Assembly (NCBI GenBank): GCA_030762175.1 | Contig: CM060837.1 | Span: forward strand, 8,202,001 to 8,266,000 | Origin: Metallyticus violacea | Lineage: Eukaryota; Arthropoda; Insecta; Mantodea; Metallyticidae | Length of the DNA: 64,000 bases | Direction of reading: 5' to 3' | Shown here: positions 15,401 to 24,369 of the stretch, piece after piece | Position numbering within the stretch: position 1 is the stretch's first letter | Layout: every line of letters begins with the position of its first letter | Program-made: the position numbers and the translations under genes | Notes under the pieces: model-generated | What the model saw: only the letters and a program-made list of their open reading frames with translations | Told to the model about the DNA's origin: nothing | Database searches by the model: none

Positions 15401-18400
15401 TTGAGCTATACCAGTCAATGGGAGAAACAGAAGAAATCAGCGCTAACCAAGGGCTTATTATCTTTGTATTTAATTAAGGAATGTATGTTTGTTACAATGA
15501 AGATGAAGATGAATTGGTTGAGAATAATATATACAGGTGGAGTCAAGAAGGGCATTGACATCGAAATATGGGGGATAGAGGAAAGTTGGGTACTCAGTAG
15601 GTTTTGTAAGATTGTGTTGGGAATTCCACAAAATGCTGCAAATGCAGGGGCACTGTTGGAAATGGGGAGGGTTGGTGTGAGAGGGTGGGTAATGGAGTTT
15701 TGAAGTATTGGTTTAGGTTACAACAGATGTCGGTAGTTTCCTTGTTAAATGAATGTTAAAAATTTCAGGAATCTGGGGTATGGGACATCTATTGGGTAAA
15801 CAGAGTTGGGAAAGAGTTAATAATAAGGAATGGAATGGGTGATGTATGGTTAAGAAGAAGTGATTTAAAGGGAGGCTTTTGGAAACAGATTGGAGTAAGG
15901 TTTGAGAACATAAATGGACAGATATTACATTCTATAATGAGGGGGGAAGAGGTCACTTATGTTCTATCAGGAGATAAAAGGGGATACTAAAAGAAACAGA
16001 TATACTAGTGGGTGTAATAAGCAGGAGAGAGATGAAATGGCATGGTTTATATTAGGAATCTGGAGCTTAAGAGATTTTAGAAGTAATTGTGAGCATGAAG
16101 TTTGCACTATATGTGGAAATTTGGAAAATGTAGATCGTGTTCAGGAACAAGCGAATTGAGACAACTAGCAATATATGACAAATGGTTGAAATTGCAGCAA
16201 AGAAAATGTTTGGTGACCAAAGACAAATTAGGAATCTTGGGGAATATAATTAAGATCATTGTATGATTGAGATAAACTGCACACTCTTATTGCTCCACTT
16301 GTTTATAATATGTAGAACTACTCTCAAGAACCATTTAGCTCCTACAAAATTAGAATATCAGGTTTGGCTCACTGCTAAGAACCATTATTTTAGAATCTGA
16401 TGCCATATTTAAAGAAACATAGCAGGGCTGTTTTCATTGTGGGTTCAGGGGATGTAACTCCTATCAAAAGTGGGTGGAGAATGCTTGTAAAAGATTCTAG
16501 TAGGCTCCTGCTGATGGACCAGAGACTAGGGACTGATACAATCAAGGTGGAAATTTTATATTTTGTTAAATTATTTAGAATTTAGATAAAGATATTAGTA
16601 CAAAAATGATTGTATTAAAAATGTTGTAATTGTGAGGGGTTAAATCTGAAATGGCCTGGATCAGAAAGGTGCAGGCCCCTTTGTAGATTGTATTTACATT
16701 TTTCTTAGCACTTCATTAAATTTCAATGTACTTGCAAAAGAAATAGGTAGATTGATGTGTTACAGCCTTTAACTTAATAAAATTAAAAAATTAAATAGTT
16801 ACCCTTTCTTTAACTGCAAAATCATGTTAAATGAAATTACCTCTAAAAGTCAACAAGCCAACATTATTAAAGATAAATAATACTCTTTTAATTTGCCTAT
16901 GATGTTTTATTTGTAGGTTTTCTTGCATATGAAACGGTTGCTGAAATTGTTGATTTAGCACTCTTGGTGAGACAAGATAGCAAAGCAAAGCCTGGAGATC
17001 CATTCAGCTGTTATCTGACCACTCCTGGGTATTCTCGCATATCTACACTCCCACGCTGCCCCTACCCTACAGATTCAACTATTCTGCAGGTTTGTATATG
17101 GGAAAATAAACATACTAATACTAAAATATTCAGAGTTTAAAATAATCAATACTTTCTGTATATTGACTTGTTCTTAACACAAAGAAACTCTGGAAACCTG
17201 AATTTATACTGCATTCAATGTACACCCTTTGACAAAAAAATGAGTTATCTCTTGAACATAAAATTCTTCTAAGTCCTATTCGTTACAGCTCACTGTTCAC
17301 AAGGTATCTGCAAATTTGTGTAGCCACTGCAGCAGTTGTGTTATATGGCATGAACTGAATAGTGTGTGTGTGTTCTGTTAACTCTGTGGAAGAGTGTGCA
17401 GTAATACCGTGGTTAAGAGTGCAGGTTGACCTCCAGGCATGAAGTACTTTTTTTTAATAAACCTTTGTAATACATTATGACAAATTAGTTTCATACAGCA
17501 AGCTTTAATGTTAACATATTATATATTATAATATTTTCTTCAGTATTTGTTCTATCTAAATACAATATTCTGCACCCACATTCCCTGCATATGCCACAAG
17601 AACGAAATGTGGCTTATGGGTACAAATTCAAGATGCTTGGGATGTTGTAGCCTCTTGTTCACAGTACTATAGAAATCTGATATCTCTATGCCCCAATTAT
17701 TGAGGGTAGTTATACATGCTGAGGGTTCATGCATCCAATATTAATTTGTATTTATTTCTATGTATTTGCACTCTAAGATAAATATTTCTGTTAATGTATT
17801 TTAGTTATTTCTAAAGAATACATAGTTTGTGATTACATTTTCGTGTGTGCATAAGTAATGCCATAAAACTTAAATGATACATTAAAATGTAATATTGTAT
17901 TAAGGCAACATGATGTTCTGCATATAGACTTATAGAGCCAATAATAAAAAACAAAACAGAAATATTGTGTGGTATTTGAACCCAGGAGCTTATGCAACCT
18001 CAGAAGCAATTTCAGAAATGTTCAAATATCAATCACACTGAATAAGATCCCAAAGGTGCCAAATATTTATTTCCTTTATGCTCATCTAATGTCGATGTTG
18101 GTGATTTTCATTTTTCACAGTTTCTCGCTCTTCTGTTAAACTTTTGTGCTATTCCTACACTTGTGTTTTAGACAATTTCATATCCCCAAACTTTGTCCTT
18201 AATCTTTGCAAAATTTTGGCAGCAAAATCTTAATAACAATGCATTGCACAATCAACAAGCATACCTCTTGCTTGAATATGATGTTTCAGACAAAGAAACA
18301 ACTGTGCGAGGCAAAGTGGTTTCTCCCTATTCCTGAAACTTCTGTGTATATTGTTTTAAAGGCAGGAATGTTAATTGTTGTTTCTGTTTCCACAGATTGA

Positions 18401-18533
18401 TGAAGCTATGCCACTTGCACCAGAGGAAATTGAAGAAGCAATTCGTCGTGCATCTTCCTGTCAGTTTAAACCGTTCTTTCTGTTTAATCGAAACCCAACA
18501 TTGACAATAAATTCTGATATACTGATTATGTAA
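372..18533 (+). CDS. SUPT3H: SUPT3H (Spt3 homologue), SAGA complex subunit; six coding exons, complete
   Basis: Join of 372-444, 3998-4231, 7730-7958, 12668-12801, 16917-17089 and 18396-18533. Every intron is GT-AG and the phases agree at all five junctions, giving 981 nt and 326 residues. The family (Pfam TFIID-18) has two histone folds in one chain and works in the nucleus in SAGA, where Spt3 helps deliver TBP to promoters. Visible landmarks are MMHGFGD at residues 34-40, [13 protein letters not shown] at 79-91 (end of the first fold), the family signature IDQTGEL in exon 3, [20 protein letters not shown] at 225-244 (second fold), and EEIEEAIRR near the C-terminus, which matches the vertebrate IREAIRR segment. 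Length is close to the shorter human isoform. No frameshift or stop was found, so it looks functional. Exon 1 is the least certain: it rests on position, a Kozak-like AATAATGG and a perfect phase match. Identification of the core exons is very secure. Confidence 0.93.
445..1800. other. Start of SUPT3H intron 1, nothing recognised
   Basis: AT-rich intronic sequence with a short poly-G run near 1310-1327. I found no coding similarity or repeat family here. Confidence 0.6.
1803..2715 (+). mobile_element. 3' end of a non-LTR retrotransposon (LINE), relic
   Basis: The open frame 1845-2081 reads through a typical LINE ORF2 C-terminus with a Cys/His knuckle: [17 protein letters not shown], then WREQFL. 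It is followed by broken frames and a 3' UTR. The stretch around 2503-2590 (ctagtagg...gctgatga...gggactg) is shared with the LINE in intron 4 near 16498-16560, so both are the same family. The 5' part is missing, which is usual for LINE insertions. Confidence 0.65.
2885..3181 (+). mobile_element. SINE1 copy (old), intron 1
   Basis: The head is tRNA-like but decayed. The body carries the family hallmarks: GGATTTTTTTCGGGCATAAA, then CTAAGTAT and a TTCC...GGAAGGGAA block, and the tail TGATGACCTGAGATGTTAA followed by CATAAATAAATC. It is more diverged than the copies at 32.8 and 50.4 kb. Confidence 0.75.
3182..3997. other. End of SUPT3H intron 1, nothing recognised
   Basis: AT-rich intron sequence leading into the exon 2 acceptor. 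No repeat or coding signal was recognised. Confidence 0.6.
3998..4231 (+). CDS. SUPT3H: SUPT3H exon 2, first histone fold
   Basis: The acceptor is tttag|gatattt at 3996-3997 and the donor is TAG|gtaatt at 4232. The exon carries almost all of the N-terminal histone fold: MMHGFGD, the long helix with [10 protein letters not shown], then RAAELAERR and [13 protein letters not shown], and the LLKYL that starts the linker. The order and spacing match the TFIID-18/SUPT3H family closely. This exon alone identifies the gene. Confidence 0.95.
4805..5235 (+). mobile_element. Probable tRNA-derived SINE, separate family (SINE4)
   Basis: It begins with a tRNA-like segment: a box A-like GTAGCTCAAGTAGT and a box B GGGTTCAAATTCC at 4863-4875, correctly spaced. 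A GC-richer, non-coding body of about 350 bp follows. It is the only copy in the window, so family status is inferred. The open frames across it have no recognisable product. Confidence 0.5.
5690..6440 (-). mobile_element. Possible LINE fragment (reverse), split by a SINE1 fragment
   Basis: On the minus strand the stretch near 6270-6350 reads [16 protein letters not shown], resembling the post-RT region of the LINE at 15.6 kb ([18 protein letters not shown]). The rest is broken. A 5'-truncated SINE1 (5897-6090) lies inside it on the other strand. The similarity is short, so confidence is low. Confidence 0.35.
5897..6090 (+). mobile_element. SINE1, 5'-truncated copy
   Basis: It lacks the tRNA head and starts within TATGGCTTCCTTC. 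It then carries the family body (GTACATTTACGGCACG, CTCAAGCCTGAAAG, CCTCTGAGCAAAATTTGTCG) and the A-rich tail ATAAATAAACAAATAAAAA. Confidence 0.85.
6445..7645 (+). mobile_element. Mariner-family transposon relic, near full length, in intron 2
   Basis: The ends are inverted repeats (ggGCATTCAGAAAT on the left, ATTTCTGAATGtccc on the right), each next to a TA target duplication, giving 1.2 kb. The interior reads as a decayed mariner transposase, including the HTH segment [10 protein letters not shown] near the N-terminus, but it has many stops. It shares its sequence with the copies at 34.7-35.7 kb and 44.7-45.4 kb. It ends 84 bp before SUPT3H exon 3. Confidence 0.8.
7730..7958 (+). CDS. SUPT3H: SUPT3H exon 3, central linker
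   Basis: The acceptor is attatag|ctatta and the donor is GAAAA|gtaagt, the best donor in the gene. It encodes [10 protein letters not shown], an acidic linker, then [11 protein letters not shown] and a charged stretch ending LSEEK. The SxDQTGEL motif is a hallmark of vertebrate SUPT3H. The exon lies only 84 bp downstream of a mariner relic that ends at 7645, so the polypyrimidine tract and branch region sit right beside the transposon. Confidence 0.94.
7959..8584. other. Start of SUPT3H intron 3, nothing recognised
   Basis: AT-rich sequence from the exon 3 donor to the edge of the mariner-like element. Short open frames have no family resemblance. Confidence 0.55.
8585..9452 (-). mobile_element. 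Mariner-like element, family A copy a, internally deleted
   Basis: TA target sites flank matching ends (cacaGAGGGTGCCAAAAAATG, and GGCATCCTCagtg as its inverse). The minus-strand frame 8706-9203 joins the transposase N-terminus ([19 protein letters not shown]) directly to its C-terminus, with [27 protein letters not shown] and GGHFEQLL. Most of the centre is gone, so it cannot encode an active enzyme. Copies b, c and d are at 40.7, 48.8 and 54.1 kb. Confidence 0.88.
9930..12000 (+). mobile_element. hAT transposon relic, interrupted by SINE1
   Basis: It opens with [19 protein letters not shown] and a single zinc-finger motif ([12 protein letters not shown] then KHLATASC), the usual start of a common arthropod hAT-like transposase. 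Later blocks follow the same protein in order: [14 protein letters not shown] and a His-Arg-Leu segment near 10580-10700, then [18 protein letters not shown] at 10980-11040. Stops and frame changes separate them. A SINE1 (11291-11589) interrupts the 3' part. The right boundary is approximate. It is related to the minus-strand relic at 49.7-51.4 kb. Confidence 0.7.
11291..11589 (+). mobile_element. SINE1 copy inserted in the hAT relic
   Basis: Full length with the tRNA-like head TGGTGTAGTGGTAACC. It is flanked by near-identical target duplications, actttgtgat at 11281-11290 and actctgtgat at 11590-11599. It is inserted in the 3' coding part of the hAT element, so it is younger than that element. 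Confidence 0.85.
12050..12667. other. Intron 3 end; C-rich simple patch, otherwise nothing
   Basis: About 12180-12260 is rich in CCTA/CCAC words with no regular period. The rest is ordinary AT-rich intron leading to the exon 4 acceptor. Confidence 0.5.
12668..12801 (+). CDS. SUPT3H: SUPT3H exon 4
   Basis: The acceptor tttttag|atatat follows a strong pyrimidine tract and the donor is TTAG|gtgtgt. It encodes [18 protein letters not shown] then KFCEWV, corresponding to the human segment around YAEFCESRQLSFSKKASKF. The split codons at both ends complete correctly (aa|a for Lys, g|gt for Gly). Confidence 0.94.
13517..13698. repeat. Long inverted repeat (hairpin, MITE-like)
   Basis: Arms at about 13517-13579 and 13632-13698 are imperfect reverse complements of about 63 bp (both contain the ACACTCTTA core with TTTGACT/AGTCAAA), around a ~52-bp centre. 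The arms end in ttaagatcat / atgatctta. A third copy of the left arm stands alone at 16250-16310. Confidence 0.75.
13735..16610 (+). mobile_element. Non-LTR retrotransposon relic with reverse transcriptase remnants
   Basis: RT blocks appear in order across many stops and shifts: [13 protein letters not shown] near 13800, [12 protein letters not shown] near 14940, the active-site region [10 protein letters not shown] near 15180 (the usual YADD has become YAND), and [14 protein letters not shown] near 15270. The post-RT region is at 15540-15690, and the Cys/His tail VCTICGN at 16100. The 3' UTR (16498-16560) matches the LINE of intron 1. Inactive. Confidence 0.75.
16250..16310 (+). repeat. Third copy of the 63-bp hairpin arm
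   Basis: It begins ttaagatcattgtatgattg, as the left arm at 13517 does, and continues through CACACTCTTA and TCCACTTGTTTA. It lies within the 3' part of the LINE relic. Confidence 0.7.
16917..17089 (+). CDS. SUPT3H: SUPT3H exon 5, second histone fold core
   Basis: The acceptor is tttgtag|gttttc and the donor is CTGCAG|gtttgt. It opens with [20 protein letters not shown], nearly identical to the vertebrate protein, followed by a less conserved loop ([19 protein letters not shown]). It ends in phase 0. Confidence 0.95.
17090..18395. other. SUPT3H intron 5, nothing recognised
   Basis: Shortest intron of the gene (1.3 kb). I saw no transposon ends, SINE boxes or coding similarity in it. Confidence 0.55.
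18396..18533 (+). CDS. SUPT3H: SUPT3H terminal coding exon
   Basis: The acceptor tttccacag|attgat follows a T-rich tract. The exon encodes [18 protein letters not shown], the last helices of the second histone fold, and a variable tail ending SDILIM before the TAA at 18531-18533. The [13 protein letters not shown] block corresponds to the human PCHIREAIRR segment. Confidence 0.93.
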   Translation: MDEAMPLAPEEIEEAIRRASSCQFKPFFLFNRNPTLTINSDILIM

Positions 18534-18690
18534 TGTGAACAATTTCTTGTCATCTGTTAGTGCTGTTTTTGTAGATGGATGTTGTATAAGTCATATAACT
18601 TATATTATTAAAGACTGTTCCTCCTTCTTTATTTATTTTGTCACTATGATGTACTAATTTATTATGTATTGAAATAAAAGTTTTTTTTTG
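18534..18690 (+). terminator. SUPT3H: SUPT3H 3' UTR and polyadenylation signal
   Basis: A canonical AATAAA lies at 18673-18678, about 140 bp after the stop, and is followed by the T-rich downstream element usual at cleavage sites. No competing perfect hexamer was seen between the stop and this one. Confidence 0.75.
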
Positions 18691-18700
18691 CAATTTTTTT

Positions 18701-18834
18701 GTTTCTATAAAATACTCTCCTGTGAAAATTAATTGTCTCTTTGATCTATTTGTTAGTGAATCAAAATGTTTCTATAAGATACTCTCATGCGAAAATTAAT
18801 TGTCTCTTTGATCTATTTGTTAGTGAATCGAAAT
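18701..18834. repeat. 67-bp tandem duplication just past the SUPT3H poly(A) site
   Basis: Two adjacent units starting gtttctataa at 18701 and 18768 share the block AATTGTCTCTTTGATCTATT and differ at a handful of positions. Confidence 0.9.
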
Positions 18835-18989
18835 ATTTTGCATACTTGTCATGGAGAATAAAGTTATGAAAATCAAGGTGAAGGTTTTCTTCACAGTATT
18901 GTATGTAGCAAGTCCATAGAGTACAGCGGTAGTATTTAATGTTGTAAATTCTACTAAATAGAAAGCTAACCCACCAATTTATAAATCAG

Positions 18990-19086
18990 AATAAACCTCA
19001 ATCTCAGGATGGTTCTATCGGGATTCAAATCACAGACCTCCTGTTCATGAGTCCAAGCCTTAACAATCTCAGCCACTTGTCATTAT
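18990..19086 (-). mobile_element. SINE2 head fragment
   Basis: On the minus strand this is the tRNA-like head of SINE2: GGCTGAGATTGTTAAGGC as box A, and ttTGAATCCCGat as box B. The body that should follow is missing at this site. Confidence 0.55.
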
Positions 19087-19650
19087 TTTCTGTTTGCTGT
19101 ATATTCATTGATGGTATTACTTTTACCAGGGAGCTTTTCACCTGAAGCATTGAGGAGGTTAATGCTAGACACAACTATCTTACCAGAGAATCACTGATTT
19201 GTGTGGAACATATAAGTTGTTTTCCTAACTTCTATCCCCAAAAATTCAGGATCAGTTTAAAGTAACAAGTAACAAACCTATAGATAGCCAAAGGGAGTTG
19301 ATTTCTACTTTGTGGAGGGAGTTCATTGATGAAGTTACTTTTACAAGGAATGAAGTGTATAAATTTCATAATATGCATCAATGGGTGGAACAAATTAAAT
19401 GAACTGAAAGAAGACATCAGGTGAGAAGTTGACTCAGTTTTGGAAGACGAACTGATGCTTATGAATGACAATTTTCTAAAAAGAAAAGATGCCAGGAATG
19501 TATGGTTGTAGCACAATATTTCTAACATCTTCCGTCATAAGTTATGTTTTTATTTTAATCTAAATTGTAATTGCAAGAACTTCGTCAACTGCAAGGATGT
19601 TACATCCATTTCTCTGGGAGTTACTATTCTAATTGCCTACTTTTTTCTCT
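19087..19650. other. Intergenic, nothing recognised
   Basis: No recognisable coding or repeat signal between the SINE2 pieces. Confidence 0.5.
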
Positions 19651-19654
19651 TAAA

Positions 19655-20885
19655 TAGTGTTTTAACGCCCATTTTTACTGCTGAAGCACCATAGGCGATG
19701 GACACGATAGGATAAATTGGTAAGTAAATTACAAAATGATGTGGGGTACTGCATGTTGGAATGAGGCGCTTGAGGCTATTGCCACTAGATGGAAGTATTG
19801 GTTCGGTGGCATTTGGTGACGTTCGGCACGAGACAATCGATGTTTATAATAGCGAAACAGTAGTTGCAAAATGGCAGCGCCTCTAAGTGATAGTTAAACC
19901 GGCAACAGCATCTGTTGTACGATTGTTCTGGGCAAGAGATGTGAAATCAAAGAATGTTCATAAAGAAATGCTTCCTAGCTATGGTTAAGAAGTGCTGCAT
20001 GTCACGTCAGGCTGTTTACAATTGAGTGCAGAAAGTCTCTGAAGGGTGGAGGCGATCACCGCTTGAGCCGGCTGACAGAGATTGCTACAGAGGGAATTTG
20101 CAACGAGTTGAAGACTTAATCCGAGCAGACAGAAGGACACTGTAGCCTATTTGTTGTTCATATGGCATGGCCTACCTCACCATGCATGACAAGTTAGGTT
20201 TTCACAAAGTCTGTGCACGATGGGTGCCGCACATTTGACCTCACGAAACAAAATGCAAGGAATAGGTCTGACTTTGCAGCATTTCAATCGTTATCACGAT
20301 GAAGGGCACAATCTACTAGCCCGAATTGCTGACAACGCGCGTCTTCATACTGCCAACAAGACAAATGAGATGCTGCGTAATTTCAAGTGGAAAATCCTCT
20401 AGCATCCTCCGTATAGCCCCGACCTTGCTCCAAGTTACTTCCATTTGTTCGGCCTTCTTAAACATATTTTTTTCGATGAACATTTGCCTTACAATAAAGC
20501 TATTGGAAGAGAAGTCGCGGCCTGTTTTCGACAGCAGCCCAAAGAACTGCATACTGCTGGATTTCGATGAAACGATGGTACTAGGCCTCAATGTACAAAG
20601 AGGCTATGTTGAGAAATAAAGTATTTTTCAAATCAATACTCAAGCTCTATATTTATTTGTAACTTAATGACTTACGTGAAATAAAATTATAAATTGTAAA
20701 AGGGTTTATTTTTTGAGAAAAGGAAGCGTTCCAAGCCTATGTTTAAGGAACCTTCTTGGCATTTGCTATTTATGAGGACTGATAAAAGCCGGAAAAAAAA
20801 ACAGTCATAGAGGACCGTCGAACCCCAGAACTTACACAAGTCCATGCGTTAACGACCTCGTCACTCGTGTCGGTGACTGCCGTGA
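19655..20885 (-). mobile_element. SINE2 copy split by a mariner relic
   Basis: 19655-19740 is the 3' end of a minus-strand SINE2 (acgcccatttttactgctga). 20660-20885 resumes the same SINE with gaggactga...tcgaacccc and the tRNA head. The material between, 19745-20640, is a mariner-type relic. A short stretch (gataaattgg / ataaattgtaaaa) is present on both sides, so two adjacent SINE2 pieces is an alternative. Confidence 0.6.
19745..20640 (+). mobile_element. Mariner transposase relic
   Basis: Frames on the plus strand carry DNARLHTANKTNEMLRNF (second catalytic Asp block), HPPYSPDLAPSYFHLFGLLK, and REVAACFRQQPKELHTAGF near the C-terminus, all hallmarks of mariner transposases. The N-terminal part is broken by stops and appears shortened. 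It ends near gagaaataaagtatttttc, the coding end of the relic. Confidence 0.75.
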
Positions 20886-21555
20886 AATGGGCGACAAAAT
20901 ATCCAATGTGCGGTGTGTCCCGTTTTTGTACCGTATCTAAAGTTTGGAAAAATTGAAAATGCCCCCCCCCCTTTTTTTTAAATATCAGCCTATGTAAGAA
21001 CGAAGAATCGTCTACAGAGTCAAGTAGGTTGGAAGAATGGCAGTGCGTTATTATTACGAAAGAATCTGTCAGATATCCTCACTGATAACATATGATAAGT
21101 TTTAAACATTGCAAGCCGTTTCAAATCAGGGCCGAAAACCGAACTATGAACCTTCAGCACACTAAGTACACTATCTGCAACAAGGAAACATTCAAGTCTA
21201 CCGTTCATAAACCGATGTCAAGGTTGCCCTCGATATGAGACGTGAGCTGGAGTTTAATGATAGACATATTGACGCGGTTTCCCTAAAGGGTATAAAATTT
21301 TGAGGCTAATTAACAGTTGCCTTGGAAACAACACTGTCGTGAATATCATGTGAATCCCCGCGCAGGTTACTCTTGTACCCCCCTCCCCTCCTCTTCCGTC
21401 CTGCAATTACGCATTTATCTGTTCAGGTAATGTTCAATATTCTGAAAGTTTTACCGAAGGTTAACTCATGACGTGCTGAGCAATACAACTTAGCTAACAG
21501 AGGTAAATTTCCTTACAAAGAAGAGAAGAACAACTTCTTTGTCGATTAAAGACGT
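20886..21555. other. Intergenic, nothing recognised
   Basis: Slightly more GC-rich than its surroundings, with short C-runs at 20961 and 21380. No family resemblance in any frame. Confidence 0.5.
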
Positions 21556-21559
21556 CACA

Positions 21560-21739
21560 GCTGAAGTAGCGAAAGTTCGTCACGCAGGAACTGAGTAAAC
21601 TAAGCGAATTCCTCAGCAACTTGAATAACTTTAAAAATCCATATAAAATCAAAATTATTGCTTTATTAATTAAGGCAATCAAATAAGTCATGGTGTTATG
21701 TGTGGTATTAAGTATCACAAAAGAAAAATCACATTTTTA

Positions 21740-21801
<62 letters not shown>

Positions 21802-23620
21802 GTTTAAACCACAATAATTAATGTAGTACTAATAATTAAATGAAATATATGACAACTGATAGACTGCTGGGAATTTTTGAACATTTTAAAAGGTTTATGG
21901 ACTGAGCCCTTGGTATCATCTTTACATTCACTAAAATAGAAATAACAGAAAATTTCGAGTTACATTGTGTATTTAAGAAGATGATGTTCATATGTTTGGA
22001 TAAACAAAATTACAATGTACTAAGCAAATATACAATATATACAATCGAAAGTTACATAGATTTTCAGTGGCTTTGAAATTTAATTTAAATGTTATTGTAG
22101 TACAAACATGTAGCGAAAACGTTTTCCGAAGGTTATTACAGAGCGCTCTTACATACAAATATAATTCTCACGTACATATATTAGATTAATTTCACATTTG
22201 CTATCTGCATAACGATGTTTTTGTTAAATTTAAAATATATGCAACGTTATAAATACAGTCTATATGCTGAATTAATCTGTCCTTTTGTTTTAAAACAATA
22301 GAGAGAAAATTAAACGCAAAAGCGCTTTTTAAATTTTGGTTTTCAAGTATGCCCCTACTCCTAATGATCCAATTTTCTTAATTTTCGGATACTATTTTTC
22401 TAATTTTATTTAAATGGTATATACCGAATTTTGTTGTCAAGAAACAAATATTGATGATGCTAGAGCAATTTTTAAATTTTGAATTTCAGGTAAACCCTCA
22501 CTCCAAATGACCCGATTTTCAGGAATTATTTTTCTTATTTTACTTAAATTGGATATATAGAGTTTTCGTTGCGGAGAAGTAAGTGTTGGTGCCATTAGAG
22601 AATTTTTAAATTTTGGTTTTCAGGTAAACCCCCACTCGTAATAATTTGATTTCACTGATTTTCAGAAATGATCATTCCTATTTTATTTCAATGGCCTATA
22701 CCACTATGGCCACTGGAGATATTTTTAAATTTCTTTTAAACCCCACTCTTTAAATTTCGGTTTTCATCCATACTCCCTAATATCTTAATGGCTAATTTTC
22801 AGAAACCATTTTACTTATTTTATTTAAATGGCGTATACTGAAGTTTGTTGTGAAAAAAAACACACACACAAAAAAAAAAAAAAAAAACAAATATTGGTGC
22901 CGCTAGAACGAATTTTAAATGTTGGATTTCACGCAAACCCCCACTCATAATGTCCTGGTTTCTCAGATTATCAGAAACTGTTTTTCTTGTTTTATATTCG
23001 AGTTTTGTTGCGTAAAAGCAAATATTGTGCGGCTAGAGCGATTTTTAAATGTTAGGTTTCGAATAAACCCCCATTCCTAATAATATGACCACTGATTTTC
23101 AGAAACTAATTTTATTAATTTGTTTCAATGGCATATGCCAAGTTTCTTTTATATAAATTTAAAATTGCGGCTGCTAGAACGATTTTTAAATTTCGCTTTA
23201 ATCCCCACTCGGTTATCAGGCATTCCCCCACTCGTAGTGGCCCGATTGACCTGATTTTCAGAAACTATTTTTATTAATTTATTTTAATGAAATGCAATGA
23301 GCATTTTTTTGGTTAATTTTCGCTTTAGGATAACTCCTACTCCTAATGGTTCAATTTTACTGATTAGCGTACTCGACGAATCCTTTGTTAATTGATGTTT
23401 ATATGCCGAGTTTCGTGGAGAAAAAAACAAAAGTTGTGACAATTAGAGCGTTAACACACACACACACATACACATATTCCTTTTCTGATTTTGTAATTAT
23501 TATTGTTCTTGTTACATTATATATATTCCATTATTTAGTAAGTAGGATAGATGGACATTTCAAGAATTGTTTCATGGGCACAACCGCAACAATTCCTTTC
23601 TTCGGAATTCGCTAACAACG
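21560..23620 (+). repeat. RepX copy A: composite repeat with internal tandem array
   Basis: In order: ~165 bp (21570-21735), an (AAT)n run (21737-21800), ~520 bp of single-copy sequence, an array of about eight ~135-bp units (22320-23395), a (CA)n run (23455-23472), and a ~120-bp edge ending near ggaattcgctaac. Copy D at 53.8-56.4 kb has all these blocks in the same order in reverse complement, including the microsatellites. No protein is encoded. This reads as a discrete non-autonomous element, type unknown. Confidence 0.75.
22320..23395 (+). repeat. Tandem array, ~135-bp units, in RepX copy A
   Basis: The recurrent unit contains ttttaaattttggttttcag, then cccccactcctaat, a gatttTCAGAAACTATTTTT block, and a tttcGTTGcg...aaatattg...gctagagc block. 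Spacing between the cccactc landmarks is mostly 130-145 bp, with one longer and one shorter unit. Units are diverged, so the array is old. Confidence 0.85.
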
Positions 23621-24369
23621 TGTACCTCTCTACCTATCAAATTACGGAAACGCAATCAATTATTCGGCAGTTCTGCCAGCTCAAGGTTCTCAAACGCAAG
23701 CTCAGCTGTTCTTTTTCCCGAAAGCAACAAATTTTATGGACGCCCTTGACAGTGCCACTTCGGCTGACATTGTTCACTGTTAGGAAGATTCATGACCATG
23801 TGCTTAGTCACCGACAAGAAGCAGTCCACCATGTTGAATACAGACGGCGGGCTATGGTCATTTTGCAATTCGTTTCTCGCATAACAATCACTGGCTGAAC
23901 GTGTCTGAAGATGTTACATCCGCCCTCATCCAGAATACCTCCACATCTTTGTGCTATATGAAATGCTGGGGACAAACGAAGCATGACTTACTTCAGGACG
24001 CGATTTGCAGGGGGGATGGAGGGATTTCCACCCCTAACCCTCTCTGAATCGAACCTTCCCTCTCTCTGATTTTAAATGACCCATCCCAACCAGGGACGCT
24101 TATTTCGCACTCACTGCATATGTAAACTACATAACTTTACGCTTATTTTAAATTTATGGAGCTATACACAAAAAGTATACATGCCCTACAGCTATTTTAA
24201 CATTAAACTGCATATACCTATATTATAGACCCATAATCTTGTGCATTAATTTTAGAAACAATGTTATATATTTAAATATGTCAAACTTAATTTTCATTAT
24301 CTTTGTGTCACTGTTGCTTTAATCTGTAGCGATCCGTTACTGTATGTAGTCATTGTTAATTCATGAGAG

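Noticed and set aside
22320..23395. CRISPR-like array
   Set aside because: Units are ~135 bp, diverged head-to-tail copies with no unique spacers, in a eukaryotic genome.
23551..23898. 115-residue open frame
   Set aside because: Its first part overlaps the RepX edge and the rest has no recognisable domain, signal or splice context.
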